Shown: in pieces, positions 27,447-36,933 of the stretch
Numbering within the stretch: position 1 is the stretch's first letter
How the letters are laid out: each line of letters starts with the position of its first letter
Source of the DNA: Sulfurimonas sp.
Lineage (GTDB): Bacteria > Campylobacterota > Campylobacteria > Campylobacterales > Sulfurimonadaceae
Direction: 5' to 3'
Assembly: GCA_030949825.1 (NCBI GenBank)
Contig: JAUZSC010000002.1
Location: forward strand, 62,001 to 126,000
DNA: 64,000 bases
The notes under the pieces: generated by a model
Database searches by the model: none
What the model was told of the DNA's origin: nothing
The model's input: only the letters and a program-made list of their open reading frames with translations
Translations under genes and position numbers: made by a program

Positions 27447-27699
27447 CTATTATTATCTTTATACTTAATATATTAAGAATCTTAAAGACTGTATCTATAC
27501 GAACATTAGAGCCATTTTCTAATTGAGATAGGGACTTAGAGCTTACTCCACATAGCTGTGCTGTTTTCTCCATTGTCATACCTAAACTAGTTCTTTTATG
27601 TCGTATGACTTTTCCTAGTATTTGAGTATCATCAATAAAGCTATACTCAGGTTTAACAGTTTGTTTAACTTGCATACCTAAAAATATTTTTGTACTCAT
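27439..27699 (-). CDS. HipB-like XRE-family antitoxin/regulator
   Basis: An 86-residue protein with a C-terminal helix-turn-helix: LGKVIRHKRTSLGMTMEKTAQLCGVSSKSLSQLENGSNVRIDTVFKILNILSI, the Cro/XRE arrangement used by HipB. The N-terminal 25 residues are an extension. It is intact while the hipA downstream is broken, so it would be an orphan antitoxin or autorepressor. Its stop overlaps the hipA ATG by 8 bp. Confidence 0.8.
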   Translation of the reverse strand: MSTKIFLGMQVKQTVKPEYSFIDDTQILGKVIRHKRTSLGMTMEKTAQLCGVSSKSLSQLENGSNVRIDTVFKILNILSIKIIIDE

Positions 27700-27718
27700 A
27701 GCATCTCCTATAAAAGTC

Positions 27719-27774
27719 TTTTAGTACAATTATAGTGTATTAATAAAGAAAAGGATACTAAAATTGTATTAAAG
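27719..27774. promoter_or_regulatory. inverted repeats upstream of hipB, possible operator
   Basis: Arms TTTTAGTACAATT (27719-27731) and AATTGTATTAAAG (27762-27774) are inverted with two mismatches, and a perfect AAAGTACTTT palindrome follows at 27814-27823. HipB proteins repress their own promoter by binding such repeats, so this is a plausible operator set. No direct evidence of binding. Confidence 0.35.
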
Positions 27775-27873
27775 TACTATTTTAGATGTATGGCTAACAA
27801 GAAGCTACTATAAAAGTACTTTAATGCTTTTAGCCCAATTTTAAACTATCTCAGAATTTGCAATCCAGCACCA

Positions 27874-28650
27874 TTAAAATAAATCTGCGTGACCGAAAAA
27901 GACATCATTTATTTCATTTTTTCTTAGGTTATCAAGAATTTTCTTAGCCTTTAGTTTTGTTTCTTTGTCAAAATAAATAAGCATATTTCTGGAAAAAACA
28001 AAATCAAACTTGCCTATCGCTTTTAAACTTTCATCAAAAAGATTTATAACTTCAAAAGAAACCAATGATTTTACACTTTGACTTAGTGTATATTTTTCAT
28101 GCTCCATTGCAAAATATTTAGAAATAATTTGAGGAGATAAATTTCGCATATGCTCTTGTATATATATTGCCTCTTTGGCTTTAAAAATTACTTGTGCGTT
28201 GATGTCAATTCCTAGTATTTTAAACTTACTTGGATGTACCCCTGCTTCAAGTAAGGCGATAGCGATAGAATAAGGTTCTTCACCTGTAGATGATGGGGCA
28301 CATAAAATACTTATGTCTGCGCTTGATTTTTTAACAAGTTCAACTAAATCCATAATTTGCTTAAGTTCACGGTAAAAATAGCTTTCATTAGTTGTTAAAT
28401 GGTCTATTAAGTCTTGTTTTATATGTTCTACGGATTTAACATCTGCTAACAGCTTTTTAAATGAATATATCTTGTGCTGTTAACAAAAAGCGATGACTTT
28501 ACTTTTTAGTATTATCATTTGAGTGTCAAATATTATTCCAGTTTCTTTATGAAAGTAATCTGCAATAGGCCTAACATCGTCATAATCTACATCGTGTATA
28601 AGTTCTGAAATCACAGGGACTGTCTTGTCCTTTTTAAAGAAACTAAACAT
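27874..28650 (-). pseudogene. cheR: chemotaxis methyltransferase CheR, one in-frame stop
   Basis: CheR methylates receptor glutamates using SAM. Here LCAPSSTGEEPYSIAI is the SAM-binding motif, ILGIDINAQVIFKAK the acidic loop, and FDFVFSRNMLIYFD the late motif. The frame is continuous from [20 protein letters not shown] at 28650 to the end except for a TAA after SKVIAFC; replacing it by a lysine codon (AAA) gives CKQHKIYSFKKLLADVK, a good CheR helix. A nonsense change rather than an indel. Overlaps cheB by 8 bp. Confidence 0.85.
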
Positions 28651-29206
28651 CACAAAACTCATTTATTGCTTGTATGATTTCATCCATTTCATGGACTTTT
28701 ATATTTGGAACTAAGGCTCTAGCACGCTTAGGCATTCCATCAACTATGGCACTGCTTTTACTTTCTGTTATACAAATAGCGCCATTACTAGCAAGAGCCT
28801 TACATGCATCTACTCCATCACTTCCTATTCCTGTTAAGATTACACAAAGAATTTTACACTCTTTATCAAAAGAAACAAAAGCCTTAAACAATGTATTTAT
28901 ATCAGGGTTATAGCCATTGAGTGAAGCAGTTTTTTTGATAAAGCGAACTTGCCTAGCATCTAAACAAGTAAGCCCCTCTCCTAAATAAATCTTAGAAGCT
29001 TCAAGAACTTGATTGTTTTGTATAATTTCTATGGTATTTACTGTATTTTTTTGAAGTGTTGAAGCGAAACTTGGGAAAAAACCCTCTACCATATGTTGGG
29101 CAATAATGACGCTAGTATCTGTAAGTTTTGCCAAAGATGAGACTATCTTTTGAATTTGTCCAGGACCTCCGCTAGAGGCTCCTGTGAGGACAATCTTTTT
29201 AAGCGT
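28643..29206 (-). CDS. cheB: CheB methylesterase domain without receiver; start codon missing
   Basis: Removes receptor methyl groups. The catalytic triad is complete only if the frame is read upstream of the first ATG: Ser in [11 protein letters not shown], His in [11 protein letters not shown], Asp in [10 protein letters not shown]. Between the in-frame TAA at 29207-29209 and GASSGG there is no ATG, GTG or TTG. One missing G in CTTAAAAAG would create a TTG start overlapping a TGA stop of the receptor gene, so an indel is likely. A receiver domain is absent, as in C. jejuni CheB. Confidence 0.85.
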   Translation of the reverse strand, partial: TLKKIVLTGASSGGPGQIQKIVSSLAKLTDTSVIIAQHMVEGFFPSFASTLQKNTVNTIEIIQNNQVLEASKIYLGEGLTCLDARQVRFIKKTASLNGYNPDINTLFKAFVSFDKECKILCVILTGIGSDGVDACKALASNGAICITESKSSAIVDGMPKRARALVPNIKVHEMDEIIQAINEFCDV

Positions 29207-31244
29207 TTACGATTTCAAGTCGGGTGCTTAACTCATCTGTCAGTGTATTGAGGTGTTCAGCTGCTACTGCTATCTCTTCTACGCTTCTTGCATTTGTTCC
29301 TGAGAGTGTGTTAATCTCTTGGACTTTTTGCACGATAAGGTCTACATTTTCACCTGTTTTTTCAAAATCTTTTACGGTTTTGTCACTTGCACGAACGGCA
29401 TCGTTTACTATATTTACACTCTCGTTGATTTTATCTTCAACATCCTGTGCTAAATTTGCAAGTGTCTGGATCTCTTCTGAGTTTGCGTTCATTTGTGTAG
29501 ATGCATCCCCGATTGACTGAACGACTACGCTTATGGTAGCATTAATCTCAGAGAGTGTTTTTTGCGTTCTCTCAGCAAGCTTTCTTACCTCATCTGCAAC
29601 AACAGCAAAACCACGACCGTGCTCACCAGCTCTGGCTGCTTCTATAGCGGCATTAAGGGCAAGTAAGTTTGTTTGATCAGCTATATCTGAGATGATAGTT
29701 AAAACAGTTTTAACCTCACTTGCATCTTTAGAAAGAGACTCCATACTTTGTGCAAGTTCATACTCCGCTTCGGCTGTACTTTGAACTTTTGATGTTAAAG
29801 AGACTATATCTGTTCGAGCAAGTTCTAGGTTTTCATTTGCAGTTTGTATGTCTTGCTTACTTGACTGTGCATCTACTATGGCTAGGCTAATTTCATCTTT
29901 AATTTCTTGAGATTTATGTGTAGCTTCATCAATGATTGATACCGAGCTTTCTACATTATTTCCAACGCGAGTAGCCGTTACAGAAAGTTCATGCGATATG
30001 GAAGCATTTTCAGAAGACGATGCTTTTGCAGTTGAGACAATATTTTGAAGTGAGTCCATAAGTGTATTAAAACTATTAGCCATTTCTTTAATCTCTTGTG
30101 GAGCATCTGTATCGACTCGTTTTGTAATATCGTGGGTATCTGCCATACTTAAGATTGTAGACTTAAAGGCATTAAGCGGCTTAATAACATTAAAATTTAT
30201 AAGCACATAAAATAAAATAGATACAATAAATAAAAGAGCTAAAGACTCAAGCACTAGATAATTTCTTATCTCATTTGAAAGTGTTAATACTTCTGCCTCA
30301 TCAATCTCACTCATGATTGCCCAATCTAAATCTTGAGCTATTTTCAAAGGTGCATACGCAGATAAAACAGGGTTCCCGTTATAATCGATTACAATTTCAG
30401 AATTTGTCTTACCTGAGAGTGCATTAGTACTTGCAACAGTATCACAAGTACCCGTGCTTGGATTTGCCATTGATGCTTTAACACTATGCCCAACTGGGTC
30501 TAAGAAACTGTTACTTCGCATAAGTTTATCTTGCCCTACTAGGTAATCCTTTTGAGAATCTCCATAGCCTTCTCTGTACTGCATGATTTTATTTATACTT
30601 TTATCTGGGATTTGAAAGACTACTATCGACTTCATAATACCATCCATATACATAGGAGCACCGACAAACATTGCAGGATCATCATTCGATGGAGCATAAG
30701 GAGCTAAGTCTACAAATACAGGACGCTTAAGTTCTTTAACTTTTCTCCAAACTTCACCAAGTCCACTTGATTTTAAAGGACCAGTTCCCACATTTTGACC
30801 ATAGTCTGACTCTTTTGCTTGGCTGTACATAACATGACCATGTTTAGCACAGACAATAAAAATATCATAATAGCCGTAGCGCTTTGCATATTCTTGAAAA
30901 TATTTTTCATGCTCAATGATTTTTTCTTGTGCAAGATGATGCGCTACAGGATAATTATCGCTAGCTTGTACCTTAAGTTCTTTGTGAACAGATATCAAGT
31001 CTTCAACTAAGTCTCGTACATTTTTACTTTCTACTAGTACAAGCACATCTGCCTGTATTTTATTAAAAAAGTTTTCAATTTGTGCAGTTTTTGAATCTCG
31101 AATGGATGTCAAACTTTCATAGCTAGAAAGTATTAAAGCATTTGTACTTTGCGTAACTGAAGAATAAGTAAGAACACCCGCTAGAATACTCAAAGATAGC
31201 ATCATCCCTATTAGTATTTGCGTTTTGATCGAAAGTTTTTTCAT
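29199..31244 (-). CDS. methyl-accepting chemotaxis protein with Cache sensor
   Basis: A 681-residue receptor: membrane helix at about 8-28, a large periplasmic part (about 35-325) with the features of a double Cache domain ([22 protein letters not shown]-like strands, [46 protein letters not shown]), a second helix at about 330-350, HAMP, and a signalling domain with the invariant hairpin tip [20 protein letters not shown]. No C-terminal CheR/CheB tethering pentapeptide is seen. The ligand is unknown; Cache domains often bind small organic acids or amino acids. Leads a receptor-cheB-cheR unit. Confidence 0.92.
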   Translation of the reverse strand: MKKLSIKTQILIGMMLSLSILAGVLTYSSVTQSTNALILSSYESLTSIRDSKTAQIENFFNKIQADVLVLVESKNVRDLVEDLISVHKELKVQASDNYPVAHHLAQEKIIEHEKYFQEYAKRYGYYDIFIVCAKHGHVMYSQAKESDYGQNVGTGPLKSSGLGEVWRKVKELKRPVFVDLAPYAPSNDDPAMFVGAPMYMDGIMKSIVVFQIPDKSINKIMQYREGYGDSQKDYLVGQDKLMRSNSFLDPVGHSVKASMANPSTGTCDTVASTNALSGKTNSEIVIDYNGNPVLSAYAPLKIAQDLDWAIMSEIDEAEVLTLSNEIRNYLVLESLALLFIVSILFYVLINFNVIKPLNAFKSTILSMADTHDITKRVDTDAPQEIKEMANSFNTLMDSLQNIVSTAKASSSENASISHELSVTATRVGNNVESSVSIIDEATHKSQEIKDEISLAIVDAQSSKQDIQTANENLELARTDIVSLTSKVQSTAEAEYELAQSMESLSKDASEVKTVLTIISDIADQTNLLALNAAIEAARAGEHGRGFAVVADEVRKLAERTQKTLSEINATISVVVQSIGDASTQMNANSEEIQTLANLAQDVEDKINESVNIVNDAVRASDKTVKDFEKTGENVDLIVQKVQEINTLSGTNARSVEEIAVAAEHLNTLTDELSTRLEIVNA

Positions 31245-31354
31245 GAAATCCCCTGTTGTTTTATCTCTTATTTTAGTCTTATAACTTTAAATTGTCTTTT
31301 AAATGTTCTTTTTTTTGAAAACTCCCTTAAAGATGCATAAAAAGTAACACTTTC

Positions 31355-32497
31355 TTAATCTAAAGCTTTTGCACAAACTACAGCACTTGAAAATGCCCAC
31401 TGGAAATTGTAGCCACCAAGTTCACCTGTTACATCTACAACTTCGCCTATAAAGTATAAGTTATTTATTTTTTTAGACTCCAATGTTTGGACTACTAATT
31501 CATTTGCCAATACACCACCACGACTCACTTCAGCCTTAGTAAAACCAAAGTTACCAGCAGGCGCAAAAGAATAGTCATGGATTTTTTGTAGTTTTTCTTT
31601 TATCTGTGGCGTGATTTTTTTACATTCAATATCTTCAATACCCAGTGCTTTTAAAATCGCTTTTGACAATCTTTTAGCAAGTGGAATGGTCGAGCTAATG
31701 AGTTTCTTAGAATTTTTCGTAAGTGCAAAAATATTATCATTTGGAAGGAAATTTATACTGAGATTTCCCTTTTTCCAATACAGTGAAGCAGAAAGAACAC
31801 TTGGTCCACTTATACCCTTATGTGCAAAAAGCATATCTTCTTTTAAAGTCTTTCCCTCAACTTTTATATGCACGAAACAACTTAAACCCGAAAGCTCTTT
31901 CATCCACTTTTGAGCAGGCTGCAAGGTCATACCAACAAGGGCAGGCGTAAATTCTTTTGTCGCTATGTCAAAAGACTTTGCGATATCAAGCCCTATTTCT
32001 GTAGCACCAAGTGTTTTAAAACTTTTTCCACCAGTCGCAACTACGAGTTTTTTGCTTTTGAGTATGCCATTAGATGTTTTAACTTCAAAAATCCCATCTG
32101 TTTTTTTAAGTTCTAAAATTGTAGTATTGAGTATTATCTGGGCATTTCGTGAATTCTTTTTAAGTATGTTTATAATCTCATCAGAAGAATCACGGCAAAA
32201 ATAATAACGCTTTTTACGGATGATAGGCTTAAGATAGTTTTTTGCCAAATAATTCAACAAGTCATCTTTTGAAAATTCGTTTAAGGCGTGAGAAACAAGC
32301 CCAGCATCTCCATCAAAATGTTCAGGACTAACTTCTACACTAGTAATGTTACATTTACCGCCACCAGAGATTTTCAACTTAGATGCTACTTTAGCATTGT
32401 TATCAATTATTCCAATATTTAAAGAACTTTTTAAGTGACTCGCACACATCAAAGAACTCGCCCCTGCGCCGAGGATTAATACATCATATATTTTCAT
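31355..32497 (-). CDS. HI0933/YhiN-family FAD-dependent oxidoreductase
   Basis: The start MKIYDVLILGAGASSLMCAS is an FAD-binding Rossmann motif, and KLKISGGGKCNITS is the signature of the HI0933 (BaiN/YhiN) family, with GGKSFKTLGATEIG and FAPAGNFGFTKAEVSRGGV later and LYFIGEVVDVTGELGGYNFQ at the end. The cellular role of this family is uncertain. I choose the ATG at 32497 (380 residues): an earlier in-frame start at 32599 would run through the promoter and into rimO. The TATAAT six bases upstream predicts a leaderless transcript. Confidence 0.9.
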   Translation of the reverse strand: MKIYDVLILGAGASSLMCASHLKSSLNIGIIDNNAKVASKLKISGGGKCNITSVEVSPEHFDGDAGLVSHALNEFSKDDLLNYLAKNYLKPIIRKKRYYFCRDSSDEIINILKKNSRNAQIILNTTILELKKTDGIFEVKTSNGILKSKKLVVATGGKSFKTLGATEIGLDIAKSFDIATKEFTPALVGMTLQPAQKWMKELSGLSCFVHIKVEGKTLKEDMLFAHKGISGPSVLSASLYWKKGNLSINFLPNDNIFALTKNSKKLISSTIPLAKRLSKAILKALGIEDIECKKITPQIKEKLQKIHDYSFAPAGNFGFTKAEVSRGGVLANELVVQTLESKKINNLYFIGEVVDVTGELGGYNFQWAFSSAVVCAKALD

Positions 32498-32503
32498 GTC
32501 CGC

Positions 32504-32518
32504 ATTATACGATATAAT
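32504..32518. promoter_or_regulatory. symmetric divergent -10 boxes
   Basis: ATTATA-CGA-TATAAT is a perfect inverted pair: the minus-strand TATAAT (32504-32509) serves the FAD oxidoreductase, six bases before its ATG, and the plus-strand TATAAT (32513-32518) serves rimO with a leader of about 35 nt. Confidence 0.55.
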
Positions 32519-32559
32519 ACGAAATAATATAAAATAATTTAAATATAAAAGTAGTAATA

Positions 32560-33873
32560 ATGAGCAATAAACTTCACATAGTATCTTTAGGATGTACAAA
32601 AAACCTTGTTGACACGGAAGTTATGATGGGTAAACTTCAAAATTTCGAGCTTACAGATGACAAGGCAGATGCTGATGTTATCATCGTAAATACCTGTGGA
32701 TTTATAGATGCAGCAAAAGAAGAGTCAATTAATACGGTTCTTTCTTTACATGATGCACGCAAAGAAGACTCTCTTCTTGTTATGGCAGGCTGTCTAAGTG
32801 AGCGTTATAAAGAAGATATGATGGAGCAGATGCCAGAGGTAGACATCTTTACTGGTGTTGGCGATTATGACCGTATTGATGAGCTTTTAGTTGAGAAAAA
32901 AAGCCGTTTTTCAGATTCTGTTTATCTTATTGATGGAGCTGAGCGTATTGTTACTGGCTCTTCGTACCATGCCTACATAAAACTCTCAGAAGGCTGTAAC
33001 CAAAAATGTAGTTTCTGTGCGATTCCATCTTTTAAAGGTAAGCTTAATTCTCGTAATCTTGACTCTATCGCTAAAGAAGTAGAAGGTCTTGTTAAAAAAG
33101 GTTATTATGATTTTTCTTTTGTATCTCAAGATTCAAGTTCGTACTTGCGTGACCAAAATATAAAAGATGGTTTAAGTCTTTTAATCCAAAGAATCGAACT
33201 TATTGATGGTGTGAAATCTGCTAGAATCTTATACCTTTACCCGAGTACTACGAGTATGGCTCTTTTAAAAAATATCGCTAAAAGTAAGATTTTTCACAAT
33301 TACTTTGACATGCCGATTCAGCATATAAATGATGATATGCTACGGATGATGAAACGCGGTTTTGGTAAAGACAAAACATTAGAACTGCTTAACTTTATGA
33401 GAAGTTTACCGAACTCTTTTGTACGAACTAGCTTCATAGTTGGTCATCCAAATGAAACACAAGAAATGTTTGAGGAGATGTGCGATTTTGCAGAGAGTTT
33501 TGGTTTCGATAGGGTAAATGTCTTTTCTTATTCTGATGAAGAAACAACTCCAGCTTTTGATATGGAGCATAAAATAAGTGCCGAAGATATTGCTTTGCGT
33601 GCGGAGATTTTAGGGGCTATTACAGATAAATGTATGCAGAAATCTTTAGCTAAAGACTTAGCACAAGATATCGAGCTTATCATCGATGGCGAGAGTGATG
33701 AGCATGAGTATTTACTCAGTGCTAGAAAAACTATCTGGGCTCCAGACATTGATGGTGAGATATATGTAAACGATAAACTCAAAGACGAAGACTTGAAATA
33801 TACTAAAATCTATAAGGCAAAAGTAACTGAGCTTGTAGGTACTATTTTAACTGCTACTGTGGATAATGCTTAA
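32560..33873 (+). CDS. rimO: ribosomal protein S12 methylthiotransferase
   Basis: Radical SAM enzyme that methylthiolates an aspartate of S12. The N-terminal domain with HIVSLGCTKNLVDTEVM, the radical SAM motif SEGCNQKCSFCAIPSFKG and the C-terminal TRAM domain are all present over 437 residues. IVSLGCxKNxVD separates RimO from MiaB, whose gene lies at 38793-40097. It overlaps tilS by 8 bp; tilS and rimO are neighbours in C. jejuni as I recall. Confidence 0.95.
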   Translation: MSNKLHIVSLGCTKNLVDTEVMMGKLQNFELTDDKADADVIIVNTCGFIDAAKEESINTVLSLHDARKEDSLLVMAGCLSERYKEDMMEQMPEVDIFTGVGDYDRIDELLVEKKSRFSDSVYLIDGAERIVTGSSYHAYIKLSEGCNQKCSFCAIPSFKGKLNSRNLDSIAKEVEGLVKKGYYDFSFVSQDSSSYLRDQNIKDGLSLLIQRIELIDGVKSARILYLYPSTTSMALLKNIAKSKIFHNYFDMPIQHINDDMLRMMKRGFGKDKTLELLNFMRSLPNSFVRTSFIVGHPNETQEMFEEMCDFAESFGFDRVNVFSYSDEETTPAFDMEHKISAEDIALRAEILGAITDKCMQKSLAKDLAQDIELIIDGESDEHEYLLSARKTIWAPDIDGEIYVNDKLKDEDLKYTKIYKAKVTELVGTILTATVDNA

Positions 33874-34867
33874 AGAATCCGCCCTTAAAACACTAAGAGA
33901 GTCTAAAAACCTCTTAGCCTTTTCTGCTGGTGGTGATTCCACTGCCCTTTTCTTCTTACTCCTCGATGCTAATATAAAATTTGATATAGCAATTGTAAAC
34001 TACAATACGAGAGAACAAAGTAAAGAAGAAGTAATGTATGCTCAAGACTTAGCAACAAAATACAATCTTAACTGCTATGTTTTCTCTGGACCTAAAATTA
34101 AAAAAAACTTTGAAGCAAAAGCGAGAGAACTGCGTTACACTTTTTTTGAAGAACTCATCACTAAACACTCGTACACTAGCCTATTAACCGCGCATCACCT
34201 TGGAGATAGATTTGAGTGGATGCTTATGCAGTTTTGCAAGGGTGCGGGATGTGTTGAGTTAGCAGGGATGAAAGAGCTAGAGCAACGAGATGCGTACCAA
34301 CTCATTCGTCCTCTTTTGCATATTGATAAACCTGAACTGCTTAACTATTTAAGGCATAATAATATCAGATATTTTGAAGATGTAAGCAATAAAGATGAAA
34401 AATATCTACGCAATTCCTTTAGACACAAGTATGCAAAACCACTTTTAGATAAGCATCTAGTAGGAATTAAAAAAAGTTTTCAGTATTTAGATGAAGATAA
34501 AGAGCTACTTGCTCCTAATATTAAAGTTTATTCTTATGAAAATATATTTTACTTTAAATCATCCAATACAAAAAGAGGTGACATTAGTTGCATAGATACA
34601 CAGCTAAAAAAGCAAGGGCATTTAATCACATCGAGTGAAAAAGAATTGTTAAAACAAAGAAGCACACTTGTTCTTGGGAGAAAATATTTAGTTAGCAAGC
34701 TAAAAGACTTTATTTTAATTGTAGCCTTTGAGAAGCTAAATATTGCAATGAGCAAAGAGTTTAAAGAAGAATGTAGAACCTTAGAAATCGACTCAAAACT
34801 ACGACCTTTTCTTTATACACATACAAAAGTATTTCAAAAAATAAAAGAATTACTCGCTAATAGTTAA
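33866..34867 (+). CDS. tilS: tRNA(Ile)-lysidine synthetase
   Basis: Modifies the wobble cytidine of the AUA-reading tRNA-Ile to lysidine, an essential step. The PP-loop appears as FSAGGDSTALFFLL (residues 15-28), NYNTREQSKEE and LLTAHHLGDRFEW follow, and RPLL...ELLNYL and FEDVSNKDEKYLRNSFRH are typical. At 333 residues it is the short form usual in this phylum. Its 3' end overlaps the convergent pilO-like gene by 18 bp, giving mutual antisense ends. Confidence 0.92.
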   Translation: MLKESALKTLRESKNLLAFSAGGDSTALFFLLLDANIKFDIAIVNYNTREQSKEEVMYAQDLATKYNLNCYVFSGPKIKKNFEAKARELRYTFFEELITKHSYTSLLTAHHLGDRFEWMLMQFCKGAGCVELAGMKELEQRDAYQLIRPLLHIDKPELLNYLRHNNIRYFEDVSNKDEKYLRNSFRHKYAKPLLDKHLVGIKKSFQYLDEDKELLAPNIKVYSYENIFYFKSSNTKRGDISCIDTQLKKQGHLITSSEKELLKQRSTLVLGRKYLVSKLKDFILIVAFEKLNIAMSKEFKEECRTLEIDSKLRPFLYTHTKVFQKIKELLANS

Positions 34868-35404
34868 TTTACTTGTGTTGGCATCTTCTAAAACCTTATA
34901 CACTTTCATCGTAAAACTTGAACGAATCATTTCACTTTCTCTTTTAAAATGTATTGGGAAGTTAACGCTTATAATCCAATCACTTTTATTTATAGCATCT
35001 AAGAAGTCGTAAAAACTTTTTGGTGAATTTATTTGAGAGCTTGTTTTTACTTCATAGACACTAAACTCTTTTTCATCTTTTATTTTAGTCTGCTCGGACA
35101 CTTTTAAAGAACTAAAATAATTTTTATATTGTTTTTCAAATCTATATGTATTAAACTCTTTGTCAAAGGCTTTAATAATATTTCTGTTATCTGTTTTTAA
35201 ATCTGTCAGTCGCTCTTGAACTTCATCTCTAAAATTAGTATGCTTGCGAAGCTCGATATTTTCTTTTTTAAGTTCAGCTTTTTTATTTCTATAGTCTTTA
35301 CCCTCGGGAATAAGTAGTGCGAAAGCAAATATAAGCACATAAATAAAAAGAAAAACAGAAAGAGCCAATAAATAAATATTTTGTCTTGAAATATTAATCT
35401 TCAT
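34850..35404 (-). CDS. PilO-like inner membrane protein (tentative)
   Basis: A 184-residue bitopic protein: a short basic N-terminus, one membrane helix at about 11-33, a coiled-coil region rich in Lys/Glu (about 36-85), then a compact domain with SPKSFYDFLDAINKSDWIISVNFPIHFKRE. That order (helix, coiled coil, ferredoxin-like domain with a SYxxLxxFLxxLE-like helix) is the PilO/GspM plan. Similarity is structural, not strong in sequence. Last gene of the miaB operon and overlaps the pilN-like gene by 11 bp, in the usual N-then-O order. Confidence 0.5.
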   Translation of the reverse strand: MKINISRQNIYLLALSVFLFIYVLIFAFALLIPEGKDYRNKKAELKKENIELRKHTNFRDEVQERLTDLKTDNRNIIKAFDKEFNTYRFEKQYKNYFSSLKVSEQTKIKDEKEFSVYEVKTSSQINSPKSFYDFLDAINKSDWIISVNFPIHFKRESEMIRSSFTMKVYKVLEDANTSKLTISE

Positions 35405-35919
35405 TCATTTCTTCCTCTTTATCTATATAGTTTGTAGAAACAAAACGAAGCCAACCATTTTTTGCTGGATGAAAACTACTGTATGTCCTATGAAAGATAG
35501 AGCGAAGAGGTGCTTGAAGCATAAAGTTATATACATCTTTGTTGGGTGTTATTCCATAAAGAATCAAACCATTTTCAAGTAACTTGGCTTCTGAGAGTGT
35601 AATTCTTTGAGGAACTAAGTCAAACATATTTGCTATGGAGTCTTTAAGAACTGTATTTTTTGTAAAAATATTCTCTGCAAGACTACTTTGTATTTGAATA
35701 AATTCTATCTCATCTTCCATGCTTGATGCTTCTATCATAGTTGCTTCTCTTAGAGAAATAATTTCAAGTCTATCTTGTGTAAATCTATAATCTTTAAAGA
35801 GTAAAAAGAAATAGGTAAAGAACAGCATGATTAAGCTTATTCCAAAGAAGACCGCTAAGAGTTGCATCTCTGGAGTAAGCATAGATTTTTTTTCTTGGTT
35901 TTATATAGCTGTATTTCAT
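35394..35919 (-). CDS. PilN-like inner membrane protein (tentative), frameshifted near start
   Basis: Begins at the ATG 35919 as MKYSYIKPRKKSMLTPEMQL if the A8 run (T run 35886-35893) is read as seven bases; as given, only the internal ATG at 35882 is open. A cytoplasmic tail leads to one membrane helix (LLAVFFGISLIMLFFTYFFLL), a coiled coil, then a domain with LVPQRITLSEAKLLENGLILYGITPNKDVYNFM. The pattern of P-x-x-I-x-L followed by L-x-x-x-G-x-x-L-x-G is typical of PilN (Fimbrial assembly family). Its start overlaps the upstream gene's TGA (ATGA). Confidence 0.6.
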
Positions 35920-36933
35920 GAAATTTCCATCTTAGCTAAAGCACACACTTCATTTACCAAATCTATATGTCTGAGATAAACATTTAAAAACATCTCTTCT
36001 TCAAAATATTTTTTCATATCAGAGCTTAAACCAACAGCATCTGCAATATAAACATTTTCTATAAATTCACTCGTATATTTTTCATTTTTTGTAAAAATCA
36101 TTTACAGCACTTTGTACTAGTACGAAGCGTTGGTAGTCTTGGTTGAGTCCATTAGATTCTTCTACTGGGTGTTCTTGCGTATCTTCCGCCTGAGCCAACT
36201 CTTCTTCTACATCTTTAGATTCTGAAAATTCTTCTATCTCTTCTATTGAGTCTAAATCAGCGATATCGCCAAAGTCATCTATATCGTCAATAGTATCAAG
36301 ATCATCTAAGTCAATTGATTTTTCTTCATCTAAGTCAATCTCTTCTAAGTCCATCTCCGTGTCATCAATAAGAAGCTCTTCTGTACTTGCTTCTATCTTT
36401 ATGTCTATATACACTCCAAATAAAAGTGCTTCTTCTTTAAATATACTCAAGCATATCGAGTCTTCTTCAATTAAAATAAACATAGCAAGATGATCTTTAA
36501 TCTTATCTTTAAAAAAATGTGCAAGTACTAAAAATGGCGAAAATATAAAATCTACACCTATCTTTTCATATACTTTTTCAATAGCATATACATCGCTCTT
36601 AGCTGTATAATAAGTCCACTTATCATCAAAACACTTGTATTCACTCGCACTTAGATCATAAAAGTAAGCTGTTTTTTGTTTAGAGCAGGTAGGGATTACA
36701 CCTTGAGAAAATGAGTTATCTAAAATAGATATATAAAAATAGGGTGTTTCTTTAGTAAATGAAACGATATATTCATACATGTCACTGCTTAAATATTTTG
36801 TATCAAAAGTTGCTTCATATGAATTAACTAAACCTTTTGCATTTAACATTTCGACATAAACGATTGTCTTAGCATTGGAAATAACAATCGTAACAAGTAC
36901 TTTTAAGTACAAATATTTATGTAGACTCAACAT
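35916..36933 (-). CDS. putative PilM-like cytoplasmic protein with long acidic insert, frameshifted
   Basis: The first part (36933 to 36082) has strand-rich segments such as AKTIVYVEMLNAKG and LAMFILIEEDSICLSIFKEE that recall the actin-like fold of PilM, and it precedes pilN/pilO-like genes as pilM does. Residues 190-259 form an acidic low-complexity stretch: 35 of 70 residues are Asp or Glu. The frame breaks at a six-A run (T run 36085-36090); five A continue as DFYKNEKYTSEFIENVYIAD to the TGA at 35916, giving about 339 residues. Without structure prediction the PilM call stays tentative. Confidence 0.5.

Noticed and set aside
34850-34867. Convergent tilS/pilO-like overlap as an antisense regulatory device
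   Set aside because: The 18-bp overlap of 3' ends is common in compact genomes and there is no sign of an antisense promoter.
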